Shown: positions 56,301 through 64,000 of the stretch, in pieces
How positions within the stretch are numbered: position 1 is the first letter of the stretch
How the letters are laid out: every line of letters starts with the position of its first letter
Assembly (NCBI RefSeq): GCF_024679245.1
Contig: NC_090177.1
Location: 39,486,303 to 39,550,302, forward strand
Length of the DNA stretch: 64,000 bases
Reading direction: 5' to 3'
DNA from: Pseudorasbora parva
Lineage: Eukaryota > Chordata > Actinopteri > Cypriniformes > Gobionidae
Made by a program: the position numbers and the translations under genes
The notes under the pieces: model-generated
Seen by the model: the letters and a program-made list of their open reading frames with translations, nothing else
What the model was told of the DNA's origin: nothing
Database searches by the model: none

Positions 56301-59300
56301 GGGGCCGTTCTTATAGACCTTGTGGGGTACACCATTTGGACCAGCTGCTGAGGCTGCTCTTGGTCACTCCACAAACTGCTTAACTTCCGACCACCTTGGA
56401 GGAGTGGTGTTAAACTGCGTGGACGGCTCCTGTGGGCGAGGGACGCCCCAGTGGCCCAAGTGGGCTTTCTCTCAAGCTGTCACTGATCTGCATCTTAATG
56501 TAATCCTGTATCTCCCGTTGAGTGGTGTGCAGTATTCCGTATACTATTACTTATGTGGTTCATCTTATAATGACCTACAGGCAGAAACAGAAATCAGCCA
56601 AACCTGTAATAAGGACTGCAAAAAGTCCTTATAAGCGGCACTTACAAGTCTGCTTCGATTGGACTGATTGGACTGTTTTTGAAGCTGCTACTGATCTCTG
56701 TGAGCTCACAGATACTGTAACATCATACATCAGTTTCTGTGAGGATACATGCATTCCTACTAGGTCATTCTTATCATTCACTAATGGTAAACCATGGTTT
56801 ACTGGGAAACTCAAACAGCTTCGTCATGCCAAAGACAAACCAGAAGTGGGGATAAAATCTTGTATAACCAGGCCAGAAACAGACTGACAAAGGAGATCAG
56901 AGTTGCTAAAAGAAGTTACTCTGAAAAGCTGAAAAAAAAGCTGTTTTCAGCCAATGACCCAGCATTAGTCTGGAAAGGCTGATCCCTCCAATCTGTAGAG
57001 AATCAAAAACTGGCTGACGATCTTAATGCTTTCTACTGCAGGTTTGAAAAGCCCAGTCTCACACCACACATCCGCTCTGATCTGAGAGCGGATGTGTGGT
57101 GTGCTTCACGCCCTCACCATCACCTCCTGCACCCCCTCTCCTCCCCCTCCTTCCATCAAACCTGAGCTTAAGGTCTGTGTGGAGGACGTGAGCAGAGTCT
57201 TTAAAAAACAGAAGACTAAGAAAGCTTCAGGCCCAGATGGCATCTCATGTGCTTGTTTGAAAGCATCCGCTGACCAACTGGCCCCAGTCATTACGCAGAT
57301 CTTCTACAGATCATTGGAGCAGTGTGAAGTTCCCTGCTGCTTCAAACGCTCCACTTTCATTCCTGTCCCTCATTGTTGTCCCCCAACAAAAAAAAACAAA
57401 CAAACACTGGATTAAATGATTACAGATGTTGCTCTCACGTCTGTTGTCATGAAGTCATTTGAAAGACTAGTGTTGGCCCACCTGAAAGACATCACTGGAC
57501 CCTTGCTGGATCCTCTTAAATTTGCCTACAGAGCAAACAGGTCTGTGGATGATGCAGTCAACATGGGACTGAATTATATCCTGCAATATCTTGACACACC
57601 TGGGACTCATGCGAGGATCCTATTTGTGGACTTCAGTTTGGCATTCAATACCATCATGCCTGATCCCCTCACAGCCAAACTAACCCAGCTCGTCATTGCA
57701 TCCTCAATCTGTCAGTGGATCACCAATCTTCCTGACAGACCGGCAATGGCTAGTGAGACTGGGTAAACTCACATCCAGGACTGGGCTGCGTTCTCTCCCC
57801 ACTATTCTTCTCTCTGTACACCAATGACTGTACTTCTAAAGACCCCTCTGTCAAGCTCCTGAAATTTGCAGATGACACCACTGTCATCAGCCTTATCCAG
57901 AACAGTGACGAGCCTGCTTACAGACTGGTGTTTGAACAGTTGGCTGTCTAGTGCAGTTATAACAACTTTGAGCTAAACGCACTCAAAACGGTGGAGATGA
58001 TAGTGGACTTCAGGAGGAACAGCCCAGCACTCTCCTCACTCACCATCATGAACAGCACTGTGGAAGCAGTGGAGTCATTCAGGTTCCTGGGCACTACCAT
58101 CTCTCAGGACCTGAAGTGGGACAATCACATTGACTCAATTGGGAAAAAGACCAGTAGAGACTGTACTTCCTTCATCAGCTGAAGAAGTTCAACCTGCCAG
58201 CGGAGCAGCTGATTCAGTTCTACTCAGCTGTCATTGACTCTTTAAAATGCACTTCCATCACTGTCTGGTTTAGTTCAGCTACCAAATTAGACATCAGGAG
58301 ACTGCAACATACCATCCAGACTGCAGAAAGGATTATTGGTGCTCCCCTGCCAACCCACCAGGACCTGTACTCTTCCAGAGTGAGGAAGAGAGCGGGTAAA
58401 ATCATCACAGTCTCCACTCTCCCCGGACACCTCTTGTTTGAACCGTTACCGTCAAGACGGCAAGGGAACAGTTTCTTCCCACATCTCGAACAGTTACCCT
58501 TATCCCCCCCCCCCCCCCCCCCAAAACAGAAATTCCCCAACCACAAATTAAGTAATTTTTTTATTACTATGTGGTATTTGTATTGTATATGTGAACAGGA
58601 AGCTTCAACACCAAGAAAAATCCCTTGTGTAAGAAAGCACACTTGGCAATAAAGCTTTCTGATTCTTTAGATTTCTGCCTAAATATATAAAATTGCTATT
58701 AAACACGTAAGCCTTTGACGTGGATTCAGCCATTTTTTGGGGTTTTGCAAGAGTTAAAAAATTGTCTAAAATAATACTCTTATGCTCACTAAGACTGCAT
58801 TTATTTGATCAACAATACAGTAAAAACTGTAATATTTAGCTTTACTTAATATTACTTCTCACAAAACTTTTGTTTTTCTCATTATCTTTAGAGAAAAAAG
58901 AACCAGCACAAGAAGACTTGTTTTTCTCAATGGCAGACTCCAAGAATCGTAAGTTATGGGGACCAAATGTTATAGTACTATCACAAGTATAGTAATACCA
59001 GAAATGTCTGACCTTGTGGGGACATTTTTGGTCTCCATGAGGAAACAAGCTTATACATTATACTAAGTGATGTTTTTTTTTTTTTTTGAAAATGTAAAAA
59101 TGCTGAAAGTTTTCTGTGATGGTTAGGTTTAAGGGGTAAGGTTAGTGTAAAGGGAGAGAATATACAATTTGCACAGTATAAAAACCATCACGTCTATGGA
59201 GAGTCCCCACATTATCCACATTTAAATATGGGTCTTTAATTACTCTCCAGAAACGGCGTCACCCTTAGAGGAGTACATGGACAACAGTCCCATAGAGATG

Positions 59301-61496
59301 GAGGGTATGTGCATTTTACTGAGTTTGGCTGACCTTACTATCAAAAATGTAATTATTTACTTTAACAAATGGTACTATTTTATGTCTCAAGCCTTTGTGA
59401 TAATATCATATGAAACGCTATTAGTGACTTTCTTTCATTTAAACTAAAATAAATCACCACATTCTAATATCATTCAGAATGTAAGGAAAAAGAAGCACTG
59501 CTCGCTGATCGTGTTTCAGCCGTTTGTGTGGATGGTGCGATTAAAGGTAAGAGACCTAACAAACATATAATGGCTATCGCAGGGCTATTCAAGTCTTGCC
59601 CTAGAGGGCCAATGCGTTGCAGAGTTTAGCTCCAACCCTAATCAAACACACCTGAACATGCCAATCAGAAGCCACGTTTACATGCTCACTTTTTTATCAT
59701 TCTGATTAAAATTATTCAGATTGAAAGATTTAGTGGTCTGTTTACATGAGACGTTATCTAAACCAATCTGGGGTTTATATTGTGCTGACTTTAAATCGCA
59801 ATCATCACAGAGCGTTTGTCTGCCGCATCAGAAATGTGGACGCTGTCCTGTTCAGTAGCTGAATGTGTTTACGGATGCCATAGCAACTCTTAACGGCCAC
59901 CTGGACTTATACGGTTATATAAAAGCTATTTATTTGTTAAAGTGTAATCATCTCAGAAAAAAATTAATTCTGTCAGGCGCAGTTGAAGTAAAAAGTGCCT
60001 GGGACAAACTCTGTCAAGATGAGAGGATGCAGCCAGGCTATGTCTGTGTCATGCCAATATTATCTTCATAACTTCTTACGAAATAGAAAGTTCAAAATTT
60101 ACTTTCCTCTCAACATTATAGCCTGCGGCTGCGTGTGAGCGCGGCGCGCGGTCAGTGGTGAAGGTATATGCTGTGTATCACGTCATATAAGGACGTACAC
60201 TGAACATAATCGGTCGTTTACATGGTTCAAAACTTTTGTTTGATCGGTTCATGAAAAGGTTTATCCCACCCCTCTCAAACGGATTACAATTTCATTCAGT
60301 TTGGGCATTTTTATTCCGATTGAGGTGTTTATATGGAGCATTTTTTTATTCGGATTGGACTTTTAAACTGATCACAGTGCTCCATGTAAACGCACCTAGT
60401 GTCTTCAGGATCATTAGAGAATCACAGGTGAGTGTGTTTGATCAGGGTTGGAGCTATACTTTGCACCACACAAGATTTGAATAGCCCCGGTCTATCGTAT
60501 CATAAGATTTGTAACATAAATCAAGATTTTTATTTTCAGCACTATAAAATGTAATTCAGTGGACCATAAAAAAAAGAAAAAATGTAATTTATTGATTTAA
60601 TTAAACATTTGAAGTTTAAGTAACAACTTAATTGAGTAATTAACTTAGAAAACTGTTTATGTTAGAAATTATTATGGTCCTCTACTTAATTTCATTACAT
60701 TTTCTCAAAAAATATTGATGCTAACTGTTAATTAGCTGTTTAGCCAGCACATCATTTTTTGAGATTACATTACAATGTTAAAAATAAAGGTTACAAAGGG
60801 TTTTTTTCATGATGCAGAAAAGAAATAACTTTTTGTGATAAGTTTTTTTTTTCTTAATGAAAAAAAAAATTGGAATAAACTAAAGAACTTTTTTTTTTGC
60901 ACTGAAAGGAAGTGCAATGACAAGTTTTGTCTGATGTTAAAAGTTCTTTATTGAACCATCAATGCTAATGAAGAACCTTTATTTTTAAGAGTATGCATAA
61001 AATACAGGATTATAATGTTTGTGAGCAATAATTACACAATCTCAGAAATCAGTTATCACAAATGACTCTCACAATTGCTCTCTTGAAGATGAAGACTCAC
61101 CAGCAGCAGAAGCTAATGGCCTGACTTCCTTTAAAGGTATTTAAATGGCACTATTTTAAAGGGGTTTTGAACTTGGCCTTAAAGGTAATTCTTCTTGGTG
61201 TTAAAAAGTGGTTCACACCAAGCCTGATTTAACATCTTTAAACTCTGGGTCATAAATTTATCTGGGTTTCAATGCTTTATTAAATATTCATGCACTTTGT
61301 ACAGTCATAAAAACATAACCTAAAAAATAATAAGCACTGTTATTATCCCTGTAAATATGCCAATAAAAAGACGCATCCATGGTTTTTAAATGTAGTGTGA
61401 AATCTCGAAACCTGAGATTAACAATTGTTAGTATGATAAACCCATAAACACAGATTTTGAACTTATTGTCATGTTTCTGCCTCTCCAGGACTCTGA
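35278..61496 (+). CDS. Gene B: 12-Ig transmembrane receptor, FcR-like/LITR-like (complete)
   Basis: Exons: 35278-35308, 35410-35454, 38051-38314, 41041-41331, 41539-41793, 44773-45063, 45271-45525, 46975-47265, 47470-47724, 49157-49447, 49762-50016, 50398-50688, 50971-51225, 53608-53874, 54114-54215, 58892-58948, 59251-59304, 59478-59546, 61089-61136 and 61489-61496. They sum to 3675 nt (1224 residues plus stop) with all junctions in phase 1. Order: signal peptide, N-terminal Ig, five repeats of two Ig types, membrane-proximal Ig, uncharged transmembrane segment, short acidic tail. All Ig domains keep the two core Cys and Trp. Fish FcRL and catfish LITR genes share this phase-1 Ig layout; binding to antibody or MHC is not shown by sequence. 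The tail has Tyr in RYTRKP and LEEYMDN but no ITIM or ITAM, and the membrane span has no charge for adaptor pairing. Alternative use of Ig pairs would keep frame. Confidence 0.88.
36186..37584. mobile_element. Nested element with TACCGTAATTCCTCAAATAA ends
   Basis: The left end TACCGTAATTCCTCAAATAA pairs with the right end TTATTTGAGGAAATACGGTA. About 1.4 kb, no coding region recognised. Confidence 0.75.
37053..37171. mobile_element. Small hairpin MITE inside the nested element
   Basis: Arms GTGCGTCTTAATCAGCTCCC and CGGAGCAGATTGAGGCGCAC are inverted, with an inner AGTAGTCAGGGCACTGATC hairpin around GTCAATGGG. Confidence 0.75.
38051..38314 (+). CDS. Gene B N-terminal Ig exon
   Basis: This 264-nt phase-1 exon encodes 88 residues starting DTPIQIPKPKITPNPT. 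Core residues are Cys in VSLHCEV, Trp in YDWYKDA and Cys in YECKAK. It is related to the 255-nt type (WYKD, CKAK) but distinct, and it is present once. Acceptor CCTAG and donor GTGAAT are good. Confidence 0.85.
38315..39078. other. Intron 3 of gene B, first part
   Basis: AT-rich sequence with no gene, no paired ends and no exon-like match to the Ig types. Confidence 0.4.
39070..39420. mobile_element. Complete hAT-like MITE with 9-bp target duplication
   Basis: The element 39079-39411 (333 bp) starts TAGCCTGACAAG and ends TTTCTAGACTA, flanked by GCAGGCCTA at 39070-39078 and 39412-39420. A target duplication of 8-9 bp points to hAT. A fragment of the same family is in gene A at 13100-13345. 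Confidence 0.75.
39632..39914. mobile_element. Hairpin element with C-run in the loop
   Basis: Outer CGATCTCACG and inner GCATATGATACGCACTTTAT are matched in inverse by ATAAAGTGCGTATGATATCC and GAGATCGTG. The loop contains a run of 13 C. Confidence 0.7.
41041..41793 (+). CDS. Gene B Ig exon pair 1
   Basis: Exons 41041-41331 and 41539-41793. The first has YPNEKVTLKC where the others have YPSEK, and DFTCRGKHLKRTP. The second has TTNLNLIINSA and GDYLCKAKRG. Acceptors TGCAG and TCTAG. Confidence 0.9.
42688..43790. mobile_element. Nonautonomous TTAA-target transposon in unit 2
   Basis: The element 42692-43786 (1095 bp) has inverted G-run/C-run ends (AGGGGG...GTGAAACA and ...ATTTCACCCC) and lies between TTAA at 42688-42691 and 43787-43790. 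Units 1, 3 and 4 read GTGATTAAGTATTTG at this place, that is the empty site. Around 42930-43020 is a decayed relative of the exon at 29-138, with in-frame stops. Confidence 0.88.
44003..44578 (+). mobile_element. L2/CR1-type LINE 3' end in unit 2
   Basis: The insert 44007-44574 is flanked by GTTC. Positions 44053-44328 keep an open frame for the C-terminus of the LINE protein (FKALNGLAPPYLSEML, VVPRSRCKQWGDRSFAFAA, LWNTLPVDLR). The 3' end is GTGCTATACAAATAAAGTTT followed by a long TTGA tract. Units 1 and 3 are empty here. Confidence 0.88.
44773..45525 (+). CDS. Gene B Ig exon pair 2
   Basis: Exons 44773-45063 and 45271-45525. The first has CSLDGG and ELTCRGRHLTRTP. The second starts VDTPKPDIRKDPLFVFFYT and has an NST glycosylation site in TNSTFTIL. 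Confidence 0.9.
46371..46501. repeat. Inverted duplication in unit 3 intron
   Basis: Arms 46371-46416 and 46457-46501 are inverted (ACAGCATGCAGAGTACGACC against GGTCGTACTCTGCATGCTGT) around a T-run and TA tract. Units 1 and 2 have only the right arm in a simpler form. Confidence 0.85.
46975..47724 (+). CDS. Gene B Ig exon pair 3
   Basis: Exons 46975-47265 and 47470-47724. The first starts EPPRPK and has EFTCRGKHLARTP. The second equals that of pair 2 except DFIVDSE for DFSVDSE. Confidence 0.9.
48555..48687. repeat. Inverted duplication in unit 4 intron
   Basis: It is the same palindrome as in unit 3 (GTACACAGTGTGCAGAGTAC left arm, GTACTCTGCATGCTGTGTAC right arm) with a slightly different TA tract. 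Confidence 0.85.
49157..50016 (+). CDS. Gene B Ig exon pair 4
   Basis: Exons 49157-49447 and 49762-50016. The first ends in RLHIHG. The second starts DDTPKPD and has NST in ITNSTLTI and SVNSE where others have SVDSE. The intron between (49448-49761) is unrelated to that of pairs 1-3, so a recombination boundary lies near 49450. Confidence 0.9.
50264..50390. repeat. (TTTC)n microsatellite forming a polypyrimidine tract
   Basis: About 30 TTTC units run up to CGTGCAG, the acceptor of the next Ig exon. Confidence 0.95.
50398..51225 (+). CDS. Gene B Ig exon pair 5
   Basis: Exons 50398-50688 and 50971-51225. The first starts EPPLAK and has FFSGNTLS and AQAIHSG, closer to gene A than pairs 1-4 are. 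The second has NMTG and NLT glycosylation sites. The frame stays open through the following intron to 51521. Confidence 0.9.
51361..51503 (+). pseudogene. Orphan 3' half of a 255-nt-type Ig exon
   Basis: Positions 51361-51503 encode YQDSKPLITNPTFTILSA, continuing SLSDAGVYHCKAKR to VQVE. The first half of the domain, including the first Cys and Trp, is absent and no acceptor precedes it. It lies in the same frame as exon 50971-51225 with no stop between. It looks like the scar of an unequal exchange. Confidence 0.75.
51540..51890. other. Possible retroelement Gag remnant
   Basis: The word TCACTCATGCCGTGGCCAGA at 51814 recurs as TGACTCATGCAATGGCCAGA at 53337, in the surrounding of decayed coding-like sequence. 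This suggests fragments of one retroelement; the family is not identified. Confidence 0.3.
51892..52017. mobile_element. Palindromic MITE with TTAA target duplication
   Basis: The element 51896-52013 is an almost perfect hairpin (GGGATAGCTAACCC ... GGGTTAGCTATCCC; ATTTACTCACCCTCA ... TGAGGGTGAGTAAAT) flanked by TTAA. It is a very common type in cyprinid genomes. Confidence 0.85.
52133..52953. mobile_element. Nonautonomous DNA transposon with GGGCCCTAT ends
   Basis: The left end GGGCCCTATTTTAACGATC pairs with the right end GCAAGATAGGGCCC. It contains a TA tract at about 52435-52453. No coding region. Confidence 0.7.
52954..53607. other. Gene B intron before the membrane-proximal exon
   Basis: No exon is seen. 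Positions 53270-53480 carry the second copy of the retroelement-like words noted at 51814. The last about 30 nt (TTTTGTTTTGTTCTAAG) match gene A exactly. Confidence 0.4.
53608..54215 (+). CDS. Gene B membrane-proximal Ig and transmembrane exons
   Basis: Exon 53608-53874 (267 nt) differs from gene A by about one residue in the stretch compared (FKCKG versus FKCRG). Exon 54114-54215 (102 nt) encodes VLKRKILLAISGCLVCCIVI and onward, ending RYTRKP where gene A has RITRKP. No charged residue lies inside the span. The Cys pair in CLVCC could be palmitoylated or pair with a partner; this is inference. Confidence 0.9.
54304..55321. mobile_element. Long palindromic foldback element
   Basis: Arms of about 400 bp (54304-54715 and 54895-55321) are inverted; ends are CACTACCAGTCAAAAGTTTT and TTTCGACCGGTAG. 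A 13-bp unit GAAATTCAGCTTT is repeated four times at about 55095-55148. It is absent from gene A at this place. Confidence 0.85.
55560..56430 (-). mobile_element. LINE fragment, C-terminal part of a reverse-transcriptase protein
   Basis: On the minus strand 55966-55622 is open and reads VRLTVPWEDILESAFERKK, then GWHAVTYPVDVSCRGFTG. I recognise this as the conserved C-terminal block of a fish LINE protein. Further upstream the frame is broken. Confidence 0.65.
56470..58668 (+). mobile_element. Jockey-superfamily (Rex1/L2-like) LINE, decayed
   Basis: Reverse transcriptase pieces occur in order: NQARNRLTKEIRVAKRSYS; KKTKKASGPDGIS; TSVVMKSFERLVLAHLKDI; FAYRANRSVDDAVN; ILFVDFSLAFNTI; a KFADDTTVI catalytic block near 57868; MIVDFRRNSPALSS; FLGTTISQDLKWDNHID; RVRKRAGKI. 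Frame changes and stops separate them. A C run lies at 58505-58522 and the 3' end is CAATAAAGCTTTCTGATTC. It sits in a gene B intron in the sense direction; gene A lacks it. Confidence 0.85.
58892..59546 (+). CDS. Gene B tail exons 1-3
   Basis: Exon 58892-58948 encodes EKKEPAQEDLFFSMADSKN. Exon 59251-59304 encodes QTASPLEEYMDNSPIEME. Exon 59478-59546 encodes ECKEKEALLADRVSAVCVDG and AIK. All are phase 1. An internal CCCTTAG at 59262-59268 could act as an alternative acceptor, in frame, dropping six codons; gene A uses the equivalent place. The only tail Tyr near a motif is LEEYMDN, which does not fit an ITIM. Confidence 0.85.
58985..59215. mobile_element. MITE with GTGGGGAC / GTCCCCAC ends
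   Basis: Inverted ends CTTGTGGGGACA and AGAGTCCCCAC. A relative lies in the same intron of gene A (about 18390-18710), so it predates the duplication. Confidence 0.55.
59580..60489. mobile_element. Palindromic hAT-like MITE with nested repeat
   Basis: Ends CAGGGCTATTCAA and TTGAATAGCCCCGG are inverted, as are AGAGTTTAGCTCCAACCCTA and AGGGTTGGAGCTATACTTT. A second element (59674-60392, ends CGTTTACATG and CATGTAAACG), the same family as 420-802, is inserted in the middle. Confidence 0.8.
60778..60992. mobile_element. Common fish MITE (AAGAACC type), gene B copy
   Basis: Ends TTAAAAATAAAGGTTACAAA and AAGAACCTTTATTTTTAAGA. It corresponds to 27310-27520 in gene A. Confidence 0.55.
61089..61136 (+). 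CDS. Gene B penultimate exon
   Basis: 48 nt encoding DEDSPAAEANGLTSFK, identical to gene A. The acceptor is a TTGAAG with weak pyrimidine content compared with CTTGCAG in gene A. Confidence 0.85.
61489..61496 (+). CDS. Gene B terminal exon
   Basis: GACTCTGA after CTCTCCAG completes Gly, adds Leu and stops; same as gene A. Confidence 0.85.
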
Positions 61497-62640
61497 ACCG
61501 TTATGTCAGCAATCAACATCATGATGGAGTTTCTATATTTGCACTGATGCAGCTAAAGGTCATATGCTTAAATTAAACAAATATTGCATTAGCACAGCAC
61601 TTTGTCTAGTAGCAGCTGCACTTTTGCATACTTTTAAGGGCTGAAACCCAGCTTGTTTACAGTTTGAGTAAATGTAGAATTGAACTGTAGTGTTGTGGAG
61701 ACAGCATACTGCCTTAAATGAGGACAGTAATCGTAGCGGGAGACGAATAACAGACAATTTTTTTTTTTTTTTTGAAGTAATCAAAGTTATATTTGTAACC
61801 CAGTTTGTTTCATATGTTACTTGCAATATTGACAAAGGTTATTTTCTTGTTTTGTAATTTATTTGCATATTGAATACCATATTTTATTTTTTACAATATG
61901 TGTGCCACCTGCTTGAAAATATGTAGTTTATGCGCATTTTATTTGAGATATTGTTTGTGTGTGTTTTTAGTGTGTCGGTTCGGGACATTCAAATAAACAT
62001 GTAAGACCTTTCTTCATTTAATTTACACAAAACTAACTTTAAGTTAAACTATGTAACTTTTTTCTATTCAAAACTAATAAAATTATAAATGAGTCAATGC
62101 ATCATCAATCTTTTTGCCTTACCCTGCAGTGTAAAAATTATTTAGAAAACAAACCTTAAAATGGAGTTCATTGAAATTAAAATTTTGAGTTAATACAATT
62201 TTTTTTTTTAATTTGACAACCTTTATTAAAATATTATTAAAAGATTTTGTGAGCATATTGGGTAATTGTGTGTGTTTTAGTTCTGATGACGCAGTGAAAC
62301 ATGCCAAATAGTGCTATTTTCATGATTTATCAAATTTTTTATGTGGTTCAGATACAATAATATTTTGTTTCTATTTGTTAAACAAATTTCCTTCATTGTA
62401 TCAACTCAAATTTTTTATTCCAATAATCTCAAAATTAAGGCAACCAGGTTACTTACTTTTTTAAGTTAAACCAACAAAAACCAAAAAAAAAATATTTTTT
62501 AGTGTGTGTCATTATGGCAGGGCTGTATCATTCTGGTATTGATAGGTGTTTATATTTTATAAACAGACTTGCTAATGGTTTTCGTATAGGAATGTATTCT
62601 ATATACTGTGCATGTATTGTCATATCTCTGAATAAATCAA
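61497..62640 (+). other. Gene B 3' untranslated region with AATAAA at 61992 and 62631
   Basis: The first part matches the gene A 3' UTR. Polyadenylation signals AATAAA are at 61992-61997 and 62631-62636; the first gives a 3' UTR of about 500 nt. Confidence 0.65.
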
Positions 62641-63298
62641 GGTGTTGGGTGTTGTGTAATATTGAGTTCCTGTGAAAAACTGTTCAAGTGAGTGGAGTAT
62701 ACATGAATATTCATGAATAATTCTTGAATATTTTCCCACTATTGTTGGCATGTCCTTGAAACAACGCAGCGTGAAAACAACTGGAAGTTATAAATGGCAA
62801 CAAAAAAAATGTAACTGTCGGTTTTCGGAATAAGAAACAAACATTAGCCAATAATCTTTACAAAGGTTTATAATTCACATTGAGTGTGAACTGAAGACAA
62901 CATGAGTCACAATCTCTCATGTGCTTTCCACACATGGTAAGAGTGTTAAACAGCACAGAAGTGTCCTGCATGGTAGAGACACATATTAGCTCCTATATGA
63001 ATACAAACACAGTCTAAATAATCAATATTCTTCATCAATGATTACAGGTTTTTTTTTCAAAAAAATGTCTGTTAGTGCGTCAGTGACTATTGCAGTCAGA
63101 GAAGCTGTCAATCTAATCTCTCAATCATAACGTCACACCACCATTTTTATAGCATGAAAATACTAAACCTTAACCAAACGTATTTAGAGAATGAAAACTT
63201 GAACTAACATCAGCATGATAAAAAAAAAAAAATCTACCTAAAATGACGGAAACCATTTTTGGAAAAAAAAAATTGAAGTGTAATTTGATTGTTAATTT
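62641..63298. other. Downstream flank, nothing recognised
   Basis: AT-rich sequence without credible frames or paired ends. Confidence 0.4.
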
Positions 63299-63974
63299 AA
63301 GGTGCACTATGTATTATTTTTGCAGTAAAATATCCAAAAACCACCAGGCCAGTGTTATATATGCTGTTCATTTGAGTTCTTACAATATCCCAAATGTTTC
63401 CAACTATTTGTAACTTGTGAGAAAATTGCTGTTTTAACCAAGGAACCGGGAAGTGTCACCTGTCAATTGCTTAATATCTGCATTAGCCTCGGTTTCCGAT
63501 TTTATTCTGCAGAAGCGCTTAACTCTTATCAGTGTGGACAAGTGTCACAGCAGCCGCTGAGCGAACGCACAGAGTAACATCATAACATCATTTTAAACAC
63601 TCTCAGATGTATTCAATATGATAAACAGAGCTGTGTTACCTCATAATCATGACCGGAAAACAGGAATGGCGTCGGCGACTGTGTCCCGTCGTAATAAAAG
63701 TCCCGCTGCTCGCGAGTCGTATGTGTGTATCAATCGCTCCAGCGGCCTTGCTCAGCTCCTCAACACTCGGCCCTGCTTTGCTTCATACTAGTAACGTTGA
63801 TAATCGTGTCCATGAACATGATTTCTGCCCGAGTCCTATCCTGATTCTTTTCCACCGACTGTGAGGTGAAAACCACGTCACAAGATTCTGCGCTCAAACT
63901 TGGCGTCATCAAACTACACCTTTGTTTTGAATAGACGCCCTCTAGTGGACAGAAATTACATAGTGTAGCTTTAG
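63299..63974. mobile_element. Nonautonomous DNA transposon with CACTATGTA ends
   Basis: Left end TTAAGGTGCACTATGTA pairs with right end TACATAGTGTAGCTTTA. A GCCCTCTAGTGGACAGAAAT word lies just inside the right end. The open frame at 63649-63864 is not convincing. Confidence 0.65.
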
Positions 63975-64000
63975 TCTATGTCACATTGCATTTCATGGTG

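Overview
The window looks like a ray-finned fish genome, most likely a cyprinid. It is AT-rich, full of microsatellites, and densely packed with the transposon mix typical of these fish (Tc1-like, hAT-like, TTAA-target elements, DIRS, Gypsy, L2/Rex-type LINEs). Its protein-coding content is a tandem pair of plus-strand immunoglobulin-domain receptor genes of the fish Fc-receptor-like / leukocyte immune-type receptor kind. No bacterial, CRISPR or phage content is seen.

Gene A (2050-28411, + strand) enters from the left without its 5' end. It has four extracellular Ig exons in two alternating types (291 nt and 255 nt), a membrane-proximal Ig exon (267 nt), a transmembrane exon (102 nt), three tail exons, a 48-nt exon and an 8-nt terminal exon with the stop. 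Gene B (35278-61496, + strand) is complete from a split signal peptide to the stop. Its 20 exons total 3675 nt, an exact multiple of three, giving about 1224 residues with 12 Ig domains: one N-terminal, five repeats of the 291+255 pair, and one membrane-proximal. Every junction is phase 1, so pairs can be added without breaking the frame. The two genes share tail, 3' UTR and several old intronic insertions, so they are tandem duplicates.

Layout: 1-2049 transposon remnants, including a coding exon of a TTAA-target element. 2050-3799 two Ig pairs of gene A. 3996-11722 a very young antisense Gypsy element with near-identical LTRs and one frameshift. 11823-28411 the rest of gene A, with a DIRS element, two Tc1 relics and a 3.1-kb foldback element carrying a tandem array in its introns. 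28813-33950 intergenic: an internally deleted DIRS with a nested solo LTR, a U2 snRNA-like gene, a Tc1 relic split by a LINE, and a TG tract. 35278-61496 gene B, whose middle (39.9-50.1 kb) is a tandem array of units of about 2 kb or more, each carrying one Ig pair. 61.5-64 kb is the 3' flank.

Both receptors have uncharged transmembrane segments and tails without a canonical ITIM or ITAM, so signalling is not explained by the usual motifs. The transposons are in introns or between genes, and no receptor exon is visibly broken. The most interesting points are the cassette amplification, lineage-specific palindromes inside it, a GC splice donor, and an array of back-to-back splice-like sites in a gene A intron.
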